Of a stretch of DNA of 7,186 nucleotides, positions 1 through 5,337 are shown one piece after another (the stretch's first letter is position 1; the number at the start of each line of letters is the position of its first letter). The stretch is from Corallococcus sp. CAG:1435 (lineage in GTDB: Bacteria; Bacillota; Clostridia; Christensenellales; CAG-314). The position numbers and the translations under genes are program-made. The stretch is taken from assembly GCA_000433775.1 (NCBI GenBank), contig HF998452.1:1-7186 (forward strand), given 5' to 3'. The notes under the pieces are model-generated. The model saw only the letters and a program-made list of their open reading frames with translations, did not search any database and had not been told where the DNA came from.

Positions 1-116
1 AATGCAGAAAAATAAAAATCCTACGAGAAACCGTGAGGACAGAAACTCTGCCACAGTCGGTTGTCGGTTTGACTACAAATTGACGGTTACCCTTTTTTAA
101 CGCCGAAAGGCAATGT

Positions 117-1598
117 TCACTCGTACAGTCTTGCAGCCTTTTGCACAATGGTGAGAAATTCCGCCTTGAATTGGTCGGTGGATACGCAATTCAAAGTTTC
201 CAGACGCTGAATCACGCTTTGGAAACTTGCATCGCCCTTGTACTGCGACTGACGCAAAAGCAAGCCGTACTCCACCACACAGCCGATGAACACGCTGTCC
301 TCGTCGGGCGTTTGTGTGTAGTCCTGCGTCGTGCAGGTGTAGGTAATGCTTTGACTTTCTTCCGTTTGGGGATTTTTGTAACGCAATTCCGCAGTTGCCA
401 CTTCGCCGGAAGCATTTTCTTTCAGTTTCACCTCGTACACTGCCGTTACAGTGTGTCCCGAGCCAATTTCGCCGGCGTCCTTTTGCTCGTCATCGAATTC
501 TTCCTGCGACATCATTTTGCTTTCGTAACCGATAAGACGGTAACTATCCACCACGTCGGCATTGAACACCACGCCTATTTTTGCGTCCTTTGCCACAACG
601 TTGAAGGTGCCGTTTATCTCTTCCACAAGCACTTTGCGTGCCTCGGCAACGCTGTCGAGGTAGGCGTAGTTGCCGTTACCGTTTTCCGCCAGCGTTTTCA
701 TTGTGGTGTCGTTGGTGTTGAACATTCCCACCCCCAACACGGAAAGATAAATGCCGCTGTTGCGTTTTTCGGAAATGAAGGATTTGAGTTGGTTTTTGTT
801 GGAAATGCCCACGTTGAAGTCGCCGTCGGTGGCAAGAATAACTCTGTTGTTGCCCCCCTCGACAAAGTACTTTGCCGCCTCTTCGTAGGCAAGTTGAATT
901 CCTCCCGAACCGTTGGTGCTGCCGCTTGCTTCAAGATCCTGCAACACATTGGCAATTTTTGTTTTTTCCGTGCCTCTGGCGCCGTCCAAAGCCACACGGC
1001 AATCGCCTGCGTAGGTTACGATGGAAACGTAGTCGTTGTCGGCAAGGTTTTCCAACAGCATGGTGAACGCTTGCTGAATAAGCCCCAACCTGTCATCGCC
1101 GTACATGGAACCGGACGTGTCGATGAGAAAAACAAGGTTGTTTTGCGTGGGATTTTCAAAGGATATTTCTTCCGCCGCCACGCCTATTGTAAACAGTTTG
1201 TTTTCGCTGTTCCAAGGACAATCGAACAGACTGCCGGAAACAGCCAAAGCCTGCCCGTTTTGCGGACGTTGGTAGTTGTAATTGAAGTAGTTGACGTATT
1301 CTTCCAGACGAACGGAATTTTTACCCACCGTGAGTCCTTCCTCAATTTGTCTGCGCATGAGGGTGTAGGATGCGGTGTTTCTGTCCAAGGAAAAGTAGGA
1401 AGAATTTTGCTCTGCTGCGGAAACAAAATTGTTTTCTATTATCTCTCCGTACTGGTAGTTTTCGTCTGTGAGGTCGGAAACTATTCCTTCAGGAGGAACC
1501 ATTCCGGTGTCGCCCGTTAAAGGACCTTGCGGACTGCAGGAACACAAAACAGCCAACGCCAGAACAAGTATTACGGTAAGAAAAAGTTTACGTTTCAT
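117..1598 (-). CDS. YfbK-type von Willebrand factor A domain lipoprotein
   Basis: This is a 493-residue predicted surface lipoprotein. Residues 1-21 form a lipoprotein signal ending L-C-S-C, so Cys21 would be lipidated. Residues about 60-145 match the YfbK N-terminal region (NTASYTLMRR, then VRLEEYVNYFNYNY, then the CPWN motif). The VWA domain follows at about 153-330 with a complete metal-ion adhesion site: DTSGS at 160-164, the Thr of GSTNG at 228 and the Asp of ATDGD at 258. The C-terminal part (YRLIGYES, DAGEIGSGHTVTAVYE) fits the YfbK C-terminal domain. VWA domains with an intact metal site usually bind protein ligands; no ligand is known here. An in-frame ATG lies 63 bases further upstream, but the start at 1598 is preferred because AGAGGTG sits just before it and the lipoprotein signal begins there. 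It is the last gene of the sigma/anti-sigma unit and has its own candidate ECF promoter in the 63-bp gap. The family call is firm; the role is inferred. Confidence 0.93.
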   Translation of the reverse strand: MKRKLFLTVILVLALAVLCSCSPQGPLTGDTGMVPPEGIVSDLTDENYQYGEIIENNFVSAAEQNSSYFSLDRNTASYTLMRRQIEEGLTVGKNSVRLEEYVNYFNYNYQRPQNGQALAVSGSLFDCPWNSENKLFTIGVAAEEISFENPTQNNLVFLIDTSGSMYGDDRLGLIQQAFTMLLENLADNDYVSIVTYAGDCRVALDGARGTEKTKIANVLQDLEASGSTNGSGGIQLAYEEAAKYFVEGGNNRVILATDGDFNVGISNKNQLKSFISEKRNSGIYLSVLGVGMFNTNDTTMKTLAENGNGNYAYLDSVAEARKVLVEEINGTFNVVAKDAKIGVVFNADVVDSYRLIGYESKMMSQEEFDDEQKDAGEIGSGHTVTAVYEVKLKENASGEVATAELRYKNPQTEESQSITYTCTTQDYTQTPDEDSVFIGCVVEYGLLLRQSQYKGDASFQSVIQRLETLNCVSTDQFKAEFLTIVQKAARLYE

Positions 1599-1603
1599 TT
1601 TAT

Positions 1604-1610
1604 CACCTCT
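1604..1610 (-). promoter_or_regulatory. Ribosome binding site that sets the VWA lipoprotein start
   Basis: AGAGGTG on the minus strand lies 5 bases before the ATG at 1598. It favours this start over the in-frame ATG at 1661, which would put 21 charged residues in front of the lipoprotein signal. Confidence 0.85.
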
Positions 1611-1627
1611 TTTCAATCTTTCTGCCC

Positions 1628-1657
1628 TTACAACACGGCGAAAAAGCGTTTTGTCCC
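1628..1657 (-). promoter_or_regulatory. Candidate ECF-sigma promoter of the VWA gene (motif copy 1)
   Basis: On the minus strand this reads GGGACAAAA, 9 bases, then GCCGTGTTGTAA. The same two blocks with the same 9-base gap occur upstream of the sigma gene at 2961-2990. All 21 block bases are identical, while only 4 of 9 spacer bases agree. GGGACA and CGTG are 14 bases apart, near the spacing of ECF promoters (a GGAAC-like -35 and a CGT-containing -10). The motif ends 29 bases before the VWA ATG, leaving room for a start site and the AGAGGTG site. The sequence also forms an imperfect inverted repeat, so a repressor site or small repeat is an alternative. Confidence 0.6.
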
Positions 1658-1661
1658 GCAT

Positions 1662-2342
1662 TTAACTTAAAATTTGCAAAATAGGTTGAACAAACTGTCC
1701 TGCGGTGGGGTTGCTTTGCGTGTAGACGTAAAAGTGCATTCCGTTTGCACGGAAATAGGCGTTGGTTACGTACTCGCCGACAAGGTCGGTTCCGTAGTCG
1801 GGAAGGACGGACAATGCCGAATTGTTTTTGAGGTGTTTTTGGTAGTCGGAATTCCAATCCAACTTGACGTAGCCGTCGCTTTCGGCAATAAGACGCATTT
1901 CCACAATGCCGTTTTCGGTGGAAAAGCCAAGTTGCGCCACAATGTAGGCAAGTTGACCGCTTGATTTGAAATAATAGGCGTAATACTTTTGACTGACCAA
2001 TGTGTAGGGGGAATTGTCAAAGCCGGACAAATTGATTTTTTCACCGGCAAACACGCCGTCGACGGACTTTTTGACCACTTCGCTTGCCGTGTAGTACTGC
2101 ACGTCGGCGGGGGCAGGTACAATTGTTTTTGCAACGCCCACCGTTATCAAAAGCAGTGCCAAGGCACAGCAAACAACCGCCGTCCAAGCCCACCTTGTGC
2201 GTTGTTTTGTACCGTTTGACCTGCGTGCGGAAAGTTCCGCCTGCGCCTTCCCAACAAGATGCGTTTGCGGAGAAACACCTTGTTCGTAACTGTCAAACAG
2301 TTGCTGTATTCTGATGTCTTTTTGCTGTTTTTGTTTTTTCAT
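1662..2342 (-). CDS. Single-pass membrane protein, probable anti-sigma factor
   Basis: This 226-residue protein has a charged cytoplasmic N-terminus (about 1-50), one membrane helix (about 52-71, rich in Ala, Leu and Val) and an extracytoplasmic domain of about 155 residues with many Tyr and Ser. Position and topology are those of an anti-sigma factor: it begins 10 bases after the sigma stop codon on the same strand and precedes a surface lipoprotein. The N-terminal part would bind the sigma factor and the outer part would receive a signal. I do not see the HxxxCxxC zinc anti-sigma motif, and the outer domain matches no family I know, so the role rests on context. The ATG has only a weak GGTAG sequence before it, so translation may be coupled to the sigma gene. 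A membrane protein of unknown role in the sigma regulon is the main alternative. Confidence 0.75.
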   Translation of the reverse strand: MKKQKQQKDIRIQQLFDSYEQGVSPQTHLVGKAQAELSARRSNGTKQRTRWAWTAVVCCALALLLITVGVAKTIVPAPADVQYYTASEVVKKSVDGVFAGEKINLSGFDNSPYTLVSQKYYAYYFKSSGQLAYIVAQLGFSTENGIVEMRLIAESDGYVKLDWNSDYQKHLKNNSALSVLPDYGTDLVGEYVTNAYFRANGMHFYVYTQSNPTAGQFVQPILQILS

Positions 2343-2352
2343 TGTTCTACCG

Positions 2353-2892
2353 TTAAGTAACCGAAAGGTTACGCCTTATTTTTTCTTCTGCCTGAGCCAA
2401 AATGCGCTGCACCGCCGATTTGGATTTTCCGACGCTTTTGGCGCTGTCTCGTACGGTAAAATCCATGAAATACTTTTGGTAGACCAACCACTTTTCCGTA
2501 TCGGTAAGGTTTTGCATGGCCTCGTTTATGGCGACGGAAGCAGCCCCTTGTTCCTCGACGGAAACGTCGGCGCAAATGAAGGGAAAATCATCTATGTTTT
2601 GCGTGCGGAAACGCTTTTCCTTGCGCAATACGTTCAAGGCGACGTTCTGCACTATTTTGCATATCCATGCGTACCCGTTTGTGTCTGATTTGAACGAAGA
2701 CGCCTTTTGCAAAATTCTGACGAAACTGTCCTGCACGACGTCTTCCGCCAACGCACGATTTTTTACCACAGCCAACGCCACCGACAGCATTCTACCTGAA
2801 AGGAGTTGCGCCAACCCATCCAACGCCGATTCGCTGCCGTGAGACAATTGCACAATGTATGCATTTATCTGTTGTCTGTCAAAATCCGTCAT
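2353..2892 (-). CDS. RNA polymerase sigma factor, ECF subfamily
   Basis: This 179-residue protein has only sigma regions 2 and 4, the ECF layout, at a typical length. Region 2 spans about 23-93 and includes AEDVVQDSFVRILQKA (49-64, core-binding region 2.2) and NGYAWICKIVQNVALNVLR (72-90, the 2.3/2.4 promoter-melting and -10 recognition helices). Region 4 spans about 118-175 and carries the helix-turn-helix FTVRDSAKSVGKSKSAVQR (145-163) that should read the -35 element. It would direct RNA polymerase to a small stress or envelope regulon when released from the downstream membrane protein. It is the first gene of the unit. Two promoters can be proposed upstream: a sigma-A type next to the ATG and an ECF type about 70 bases away. 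No good ribosome binding site precedes the ATG; the nearest purine run (GGAAAG) is more than 10 bases off. Confidence 0.95.
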   Translation of the reverse strand: MTDFDRQQINAYIVQLSHGSESALDGLAQLLSGRMLSVALAVVKNRALAEDVVQDSFVRILQKASSFKSDTNGYAWICKIVQNVALNVLRKEKRFRTQNIDDFPFICADVSVEEQGAASVAINEAMQNLTDTEKWLVYQKYFMDFTVRDSAKSVGKSKSAVQRILAQAEEKIRRNLSVT

Positions 2893-2898
2893 ACGTCA

Positions 2899-2927
2899 AT
2901 TATACTTTCCGTCGAAAGTTTTTGCAA
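2899..2927 (-). promoter_or_regulatory. Sigma-A type promoter abutting the sigma factor start codon
   Basis: On the minus strand TTGCAA (2922-2927), a 17-base spacer and a perfect TATAAT (2899-2904) precede the ATG at 2892 by only 6 bases. The expected transcription start falls on or next to the ATG, giving a leaderless or nearly leaderless mRNA. That would agree with the missing ribosome binding site. The -35 matches consensus at 4 of 6 bases. Confidence 0.55.
2904..2919. repeat. Perfect inverted repeat in the promoter spacer, possible operator
   Basis: ACTTTC, 4 bases (CGTC), GAAAGT: a perfect 6-bp dyad located almost entirely between the -35 and -10 of the proximal sigma-gene promoter. 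A protein bound here would block or reshape that promoter. It is short enough to have arisen by chance. Confidence 0.35.
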
Positions 2928-2960
2928 CAAAAAGGCAAAAAAACTTTCTGTCTACCGACA

Positions 2961-2990
2961 TTACAACACGGCAAAATACAATTTTGTCCC
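2961..2990 (-). promoter_or_regulatory. Candidate autoregulatory ECF promoter of the sigma gene (motif copy 2)
   Basis: On the minus strand this reads GGGACAAAA (2982-2990), 9 bases, GCCGTGTTGTAA (2961-2972), the same blocks and spacing as at 1628-1657. It ends 68 bases before the sigma ATG, so a transcript from it would have a leader of about 60 bases that runs through the proximal sigma-A type promoter. A shared element in front of the sigma gene and the last gene of its unit fits positive autoregulation, which is common for ECF sigma factors. Confidence 0.6.
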
Positions 2991-3117
2991 CCGCAAAAGA
3001 AAAAATATTGCAAAATAGACTTTTATAAAGTGTGTTTTAAGAAAAAATTTTTTGATGGAGAGAAAAACACGACCTGCCATTGAACCGCTTGAACAATAGT
3101 TCGACTTTTTACTTATT

Positions 3118-3145
3118 AAAAAAAGGCTTGCGTCAGCAAGCCTTT
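3118..3145 (-). terminator. Intrinsic terminator, minus strand
   Basis: AAAGGCTTGC (3122-3131), loop GTCA, GCAAGCCTTT (3136-3145) form a perfect 10-bp stem. Read on the minus strand it runs directly into a 7-T tract (3118-3124). On the plus strand only three T follow, so the direction is clear. It lies 33 bases after the stop codon of the remnant frame at 3179-3364 and would end that transcript before the sigma gene promoters. Confidence 0.85.
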
Positions 3146-3178
3146 CCATGACGAGGTATGAAAAATAACTTAAATTTA

Positions 3179-3364
3179 TTATAAACCAAAGTTAACTCTC
3201 TTATTATGTATCATTAAATAGTTAAGCATTTTTTTTGTAATATGTTCGTCTTTAATCTTCATAACGTCCGTAATATGACTAACAAAATTTATTTGATTTT
3301 CTTTCATTGAAGGATTAATAATTAAATTGCCTCTTTGATCAAATGTAACGTATACATAAATTCC
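3179..3364 (-). pseudogene. AT-rich gene remnant, C-terminal fragment of an unknown protein
   Basis: A 61-codon open frame without a usable start runs from just after a TGA (3365-3367) to a TAA (3179-3181). Its translation is protein-like, with stretches such as YVYVTFDQRGNL and MKENQINFVSHITDVMKI, and it ends with KRVNFGL. It is much more AT-rich than either flanking unit, and an intrinsic terminator in the same direction follows the stop, as at a real gene end. The upstream part is absent or was replaced by the structured region. A separate reading, MYTLHL..., starts at an ATG (3357) preceded by AGGA but stops after 11 codons in another frame. I recognise no family. A chance frame in AT-rich DNA is the alternative. 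Confidence 0.4.
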
Positions 3365-3378
3365 TCACAAAGGCTGAG

Positions 3379-3699
3379 TACGACCAATACCTTGCATTGG
3401 TCGGTTGATTCTCCTTTTTTTGCTTCGTACGCTGTGCGATAACAGCGTACACCATGACCGCAACTGCCGGCAGAGAAATTCAATTCCTTTGTATAAGAAG
3501 GAGCCCGCTGCCAACTGAGAGGTGAGAGTTTAGGACGGGAGTACAAATTGCGGAGTCTCACTTTCGACAATCAGACTTTAAACTTGGTCGTGTAAGACGG
3601 TTAGCGGTGACGTCCGGAAACATTACCGCCCCAACCGCCACTGCAAGGGCGTTTCGGTAGGGACTTGCAGAGTTTTTGCCGGTTGAACTTATCAATCGG
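3379..3699 (+). ncRNA. Structured non-coding region, probable RNA of unknown class
   Basis: About 320 bases hold a run of stem-loops: 3381-3403 (8 bp), 3427-3450 (9 bp), 3519-3564 (GAGGTGAGA with TCTCACTTT), 3598-3637 (CGGTT/AACCG enclosing GCGGTGA/TTACCGC), 3641-3670 (CTGCAAG/CTTGCAG) and 3679-3699 (CCGGTTGA/TCAATCGG). Several stems contain G-U pairs that form only in plus-strand RNA and become A-C mismatches on the other strand, so the plus strand is preferred. TACGACCAA (3379-3387) can pair either locally or with TTGGTCGTG (3584-3592), giving two exclusive folds. I checked it by eye against common riboswitches, RNase P, tmRNA, SRP RNA and glmS and saw no match. No convincing plus-strand promoter or terminator was found; the best -35/-10 candidate (TTGATT at 3293, AATAAT at 3317) is weak. 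An 82-codon minus-strand frame covers it but does not look like protein. An origin or packaging region of a mobile element is an alternative. Confidence 0.45.
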
Positions 3700-3710
3700 T
3701 AATTTCTTAT

Positions 3711-3741
3711 AAAAAAAACCGCCTGTAAAATACAAGCGGTT
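3711..3741 (-). terminator. Intrinsic terminator of the small RNA, minus strand
   Basis: AACCGCTTGTA, loop TTT, TACAGGCGGTT on the minus strand form an 11-bp stem with one G-U pair, and the T run that begins in the stem reaches 8. The G-U pair exists only in minus-strand RNA. It would end the transcript that starts near 3828. Confidence 0.85.
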
Positions 3742-3828
3742 AGATGAGAAGTCTACGCTTTCAGCCAGGCGTTCTTCTCTGTCAACGCGGAAATCCCGTT
3801 GCTGCCCTGTTACATAGGGCTAATGGCT
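3711..3828 (-). ncRNA. Small RNA or terminated leader, about 118 nt, class unknown
   Basis: A consensus promoter (3835-3863) and an intrinsic terminator (3711-3741) bracket a transcript of about 118 nt with no credible open frame. Three hairpins precede the terminator: GCCCT/AGGGC (3804-3820), CAACG/CGTTG with an inner GG/CC step (3783-3801) and GAGAAG/CTTCTC enclosing ACGC/GCGT (3746-3779). The very strong promoter suggests an abundant RNA. It could be a stand-alone regulator, a short 6S-like or mobile-element antisense RNA, or an attenuated 5' leader whose readthrough would enter the region ending at the terminator at 3118-3145. I could not match it to a known class; it is short for 6S RNA and its ends do not pair. 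Confidence 0.65.
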
Positions 3829-3834
3829 AAATTT

Positions 3835-3863
3835 ATTATAGCGTGGTTTTGAAAAAATGTCAA
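3835..3863 (-). promoter_or_regulatory. Perfect sigma-A promoter of the minus-strand small RNA
   Basis: TTGACA (3858-3863), exactly 17 bases, TATAAT (3835-3840) on the minus strand: both hexamers match consensus fully. The start is expected near 3828. The -35 overlaps the ATG (3857-3859) of the divergent basic-protein gene, so polymerase here would compete with expression of that gene. A weaker plus-strand -10-like TATTAT (3834-3839) lies on almost the same bases. Confidence 0.85.
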
Positions 3864-4201
3864 CGGTAAATTACAGTTTGAAAAATCGTGGAGTAAGACT
3901 CGTACCGGCTGATAAAGCATGGGTTTCAGGAAAAAAAGGACAGAGATATCTTAATCCAAAATATGCGTTTGTGGGTAAAGTAGATACGAAATTGCCCAAT
4001 GTGATTATTTCTGCCTCGGATAAGCAAAAGCCGAAATACAAAGGAAACACCTATGATCTTAACAGTATTGCAAAAAGACAGATGGTGAGCCATTTTTACG
4101 ATGACAACGGCAAACGGAATAAAAAAACCGTTGCGTATTTTGCAATTGAAAAAAATAAACAGCCTGTTCCCCGAAAGGGTAACAATAAAACAAATAAATA
4201 G
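3857..4201 (+). CDS. Small basic protein of unknown function
   Basis: A 114-residue protein rich in Lys, Arg, Asn and Gln, strongly basic, with no signal peptide or membrane helix and a Lys/Asn-rich tail. Conserved-looking segments are KNRGVRLVPADKAWVSGKKG (residues 9-28) and IAKRQMVSHFYDDNGK (71-86). It is probably cytoplasmic; nucleic acid binding is a guess from charge alone. It is supported as a gene by its fit to the operon: the G of its TAG stop is the first G of the GGAGG site that starts the next gene, so the two are coupled. The start is less certain. No ribosome binding site precedes the ATG, an in-frame TAG lies 15 bases upstream, and the ATG overlaps the -35 of the divergent small-RNA promoter. 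I recognise no family. Confidence 0.7.
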   Translation: MSTVNYSLKNRGVRLVPADKAWVSGKKGQRYLNPKYAFVGKVDTKLPNVIISASDKQKPKYKGNTYDLNSIAKRQMVSHFYDDNGKRNKKTVAYFAIEKNKQPVPRKGNNKTNK

Positions 4202-4205
4202 GAGG
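4200..4205 (+). promoter_or_regulatory. AGGAGG ribosome binding site overlapping the previous stop codon
   Basis: A perfect AGGAGG begins on the last two bases of the TAG stop (4199-4201) and lies 5 bases before the ATG at 4211. It fixes that start and couples translation of the two genes. Confidence 0.85.
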
Positions 4206-4210
4206 AAATT

Positions 4211-5326
4211 ATGAAAACTTACAGACAACATGTACGCAGTGACGCCACCAAGTGGGCAGTAACTGCTTTGGCAATTTTGCTTATTGGTGTTATTCTTGCA
4301 GGAATAATTACCGACGGCTTCCAGGACGCAAATCCTTACTGCTGGTTTGGTCACGAATACAACGAAAACGGCATTTGCGCAAAATGCGGTGAGGAAAAAC
4401 CTGCCGAGGAACCGGTAGAAGAACCGGTGGAAGATATCGTTGAAGATGTCGAGGGTAATGCCAGCGTTTATCGTCTTGCAATTAAAAAAGCCGTTGTACA
4501 GCAGGCAACAGAAGCACCTTCGGTGACGTTGACCGCAACCATCACACCGTCCACTGCTCAAAACAAGTTGGTTGATTGGACGGTTGCCTGGGCAAATCCT
4601 GACAGTGATTTTGCTTCCGGCAAAGACGTTGAAGAGTATGTCACCGTTGTACCTACATCTGACGGTGCGTTGACAGCAACGGTTACCTGTTTGCAAGCGT
4701 TTGACCGTGACGAATATGTGATAATCACATGTACTTCTCGTGATTCGAAAGCAACGGCAGAATGTGTCGTATCATTTGAAGGTCAAGCCAGTGTCATGAA
4801 CATTACTTCTACTGCGTCTACCTCTTCTGATGGTAAAATTACGTATTACACAATCAATACAAATAAGTCTATGACCGCAACAGTGTCGTTGGACAACTAT
4901 TTCCACGACGTTACTTCGAACCGTAATTTGTCTTACGTTTTTAATGGTTACGGTACAATCGCTGTTTATAACAATATTGCTGTTTACAACGATGGTCATA
5001 AAGGTACTTCTGCTACGTCAAATATTGACATCGAAACCATTAAGAACGAATTTGCCACGGTTTCTCTTTCCGGTACTACTTTGACAATAAACGCTAAACG
5101 TACAATTGAAGGTTACTACGAATCCAGAACGTTCCAAGGCTGGGGTTACAATTATATGAAGTTGTATTCGCATCAGGTTTCCGATGCCGACACAAACGGA
5201 ACCGCTGTTGCTCCGTATTTTGGTGTAACCGTTTCTGACAGTGTTTCCGGGCTGTCTAAAACAATATACTTCAGAATTACTGAAAGCACGAGCGTATCTG
5301 TTGACAAAAACGAAATTGTTTTCTGA
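4211..5326 (+). CDS. Membrane-anchored surface protein with a Cys/His knuckle and Ig-like domains
   Basis: This 371-residue protein has a short basic cytoplasmic N-terminus, one signal-anchor helix (about 14-36) and a large outer part. Just outside the membrane lies a possible zinc knuckle, C44-x3-H48-x7-C56-x2-C59 (CWFGH...CAKCG), then an acidic Glu/Pro linker (61-81). Residues about 85-190 look like a bacterial Ig-like beta domain (TLTATITPSTAQNK, WTVAWANPDSDFASGKDVEE, YVTVVPTSDGALTATVTC). Residues about 195-371 form a second beta-rich domain whose last 100 residues align with the next gene's product (IETIKNEFATVSLSGTTLTI with SDIQENLASFFNVNIASNKI). It ends VSVDKNEIVF, nearly the same tail as its neighbour. 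No LPxTG motif is seen; the N-terminal helix should hold it to the cell. A structural or adhesive role is inferred. I recognise no named family. Confidence 0.88.
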   Translation: MKTYRQHVRSDATKWAVTALAILLIGVILAGIITDGFQDANPYCWFGHEYNENGICAKCGEEKPAEEPVEEPVEDIVEDVEGNASVYRLAIKKAVVQQATEAPSVTLTATITPSTAQNKLVDWTVAWANPDSDFASGKDVEEYVTVVPTSDGALTATVTCLQAFDRDEYVIITCTSRDSKATAECVVSFEGQASVMNITSTASTSSDGKITYYTINTNKSMTATVSLDNYFHDVTSNRNLSYVFNGYGTIAVYNNIAVYNDGHKGTSATSNIDIETIKNEFATVSLSGTTLTINAKRTIEGYYESRTFQGWGYNYMKLYSHQVSDADTNGTAVAPYFGVTVSDSVSGLSKTIYFRITESTSVSVDKNEIVF

Positions 5327-5337
5327 TGAGGTGAAAT

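Noticed and set aside
1..116. Terminator for the VWA gene
   Set aside because: Only a 3-bp GCC/GGC hairpin is found after the stop codon, and on the minus strand it is followed by an A run, not a T run. The real terminator is probably outside the window.
141..1520. A 459-codon plus-strand open frame
   Set aside because: It is antisense to the VWA lipoprotein gene, whose family match, signal peptide and ribosome binding site are clear. The translation is rich in Cys, His, Phe and Val with no recognisable domain.
1599..1661. Longer N-terminus for the VWA protein starting at 1661
   Set aside because: It would place charged residues before the lipoprotein signal, has no ribosome binding site, and would run through the candidate ECF promoter.
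3195..3225. Possible dif-like recombination site (TTATGTA in an AT-rich stretch)
   Set aside because: One half-site matches a Bacillota dif arm over only seven bases and the other arm is missing.
3381..3420. Plus-strand terminator: CGACCAAT/ATTGGTCG followed by a T run
   Set aside because: The T run begins about 11 bases after the stem, too far for an intrinsic terminator.
3427..3450. Hairpin GTACGCTGT/ACAGCGTAC as group II intron domain V
   Set aside because: It lacks the AGC triad, the bulge and the GNRA loop of domain V, and no reverse transcriptase or intron boundaries are seen.
3322..3570. An 82-codon minus-strand frame in the structured region
   Set aside because: No ribosome binding site, a composition rich in Cys, Ser, Arg and Tyr unlike the neighbours, and it is the complement of several stem-loops. 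It also differs in frame from the more protein-like remnant at 3179-3364.
3640..3780. Cobalamin-riboswitch-like words (GCCACTG and AGCCAGG)
   Set aside because: They occur singly and the rest of the conserved B12 box and core elements are absent or in the wrong arrangement.
3926..4696. A 256-codon minus-strand frame
   Set aside because: It spans the junction of two well-supported plus-strand genes, including their coupled stop and AGGAGG site. Its Phe/Cys-rich translation is typical of antisense frames.
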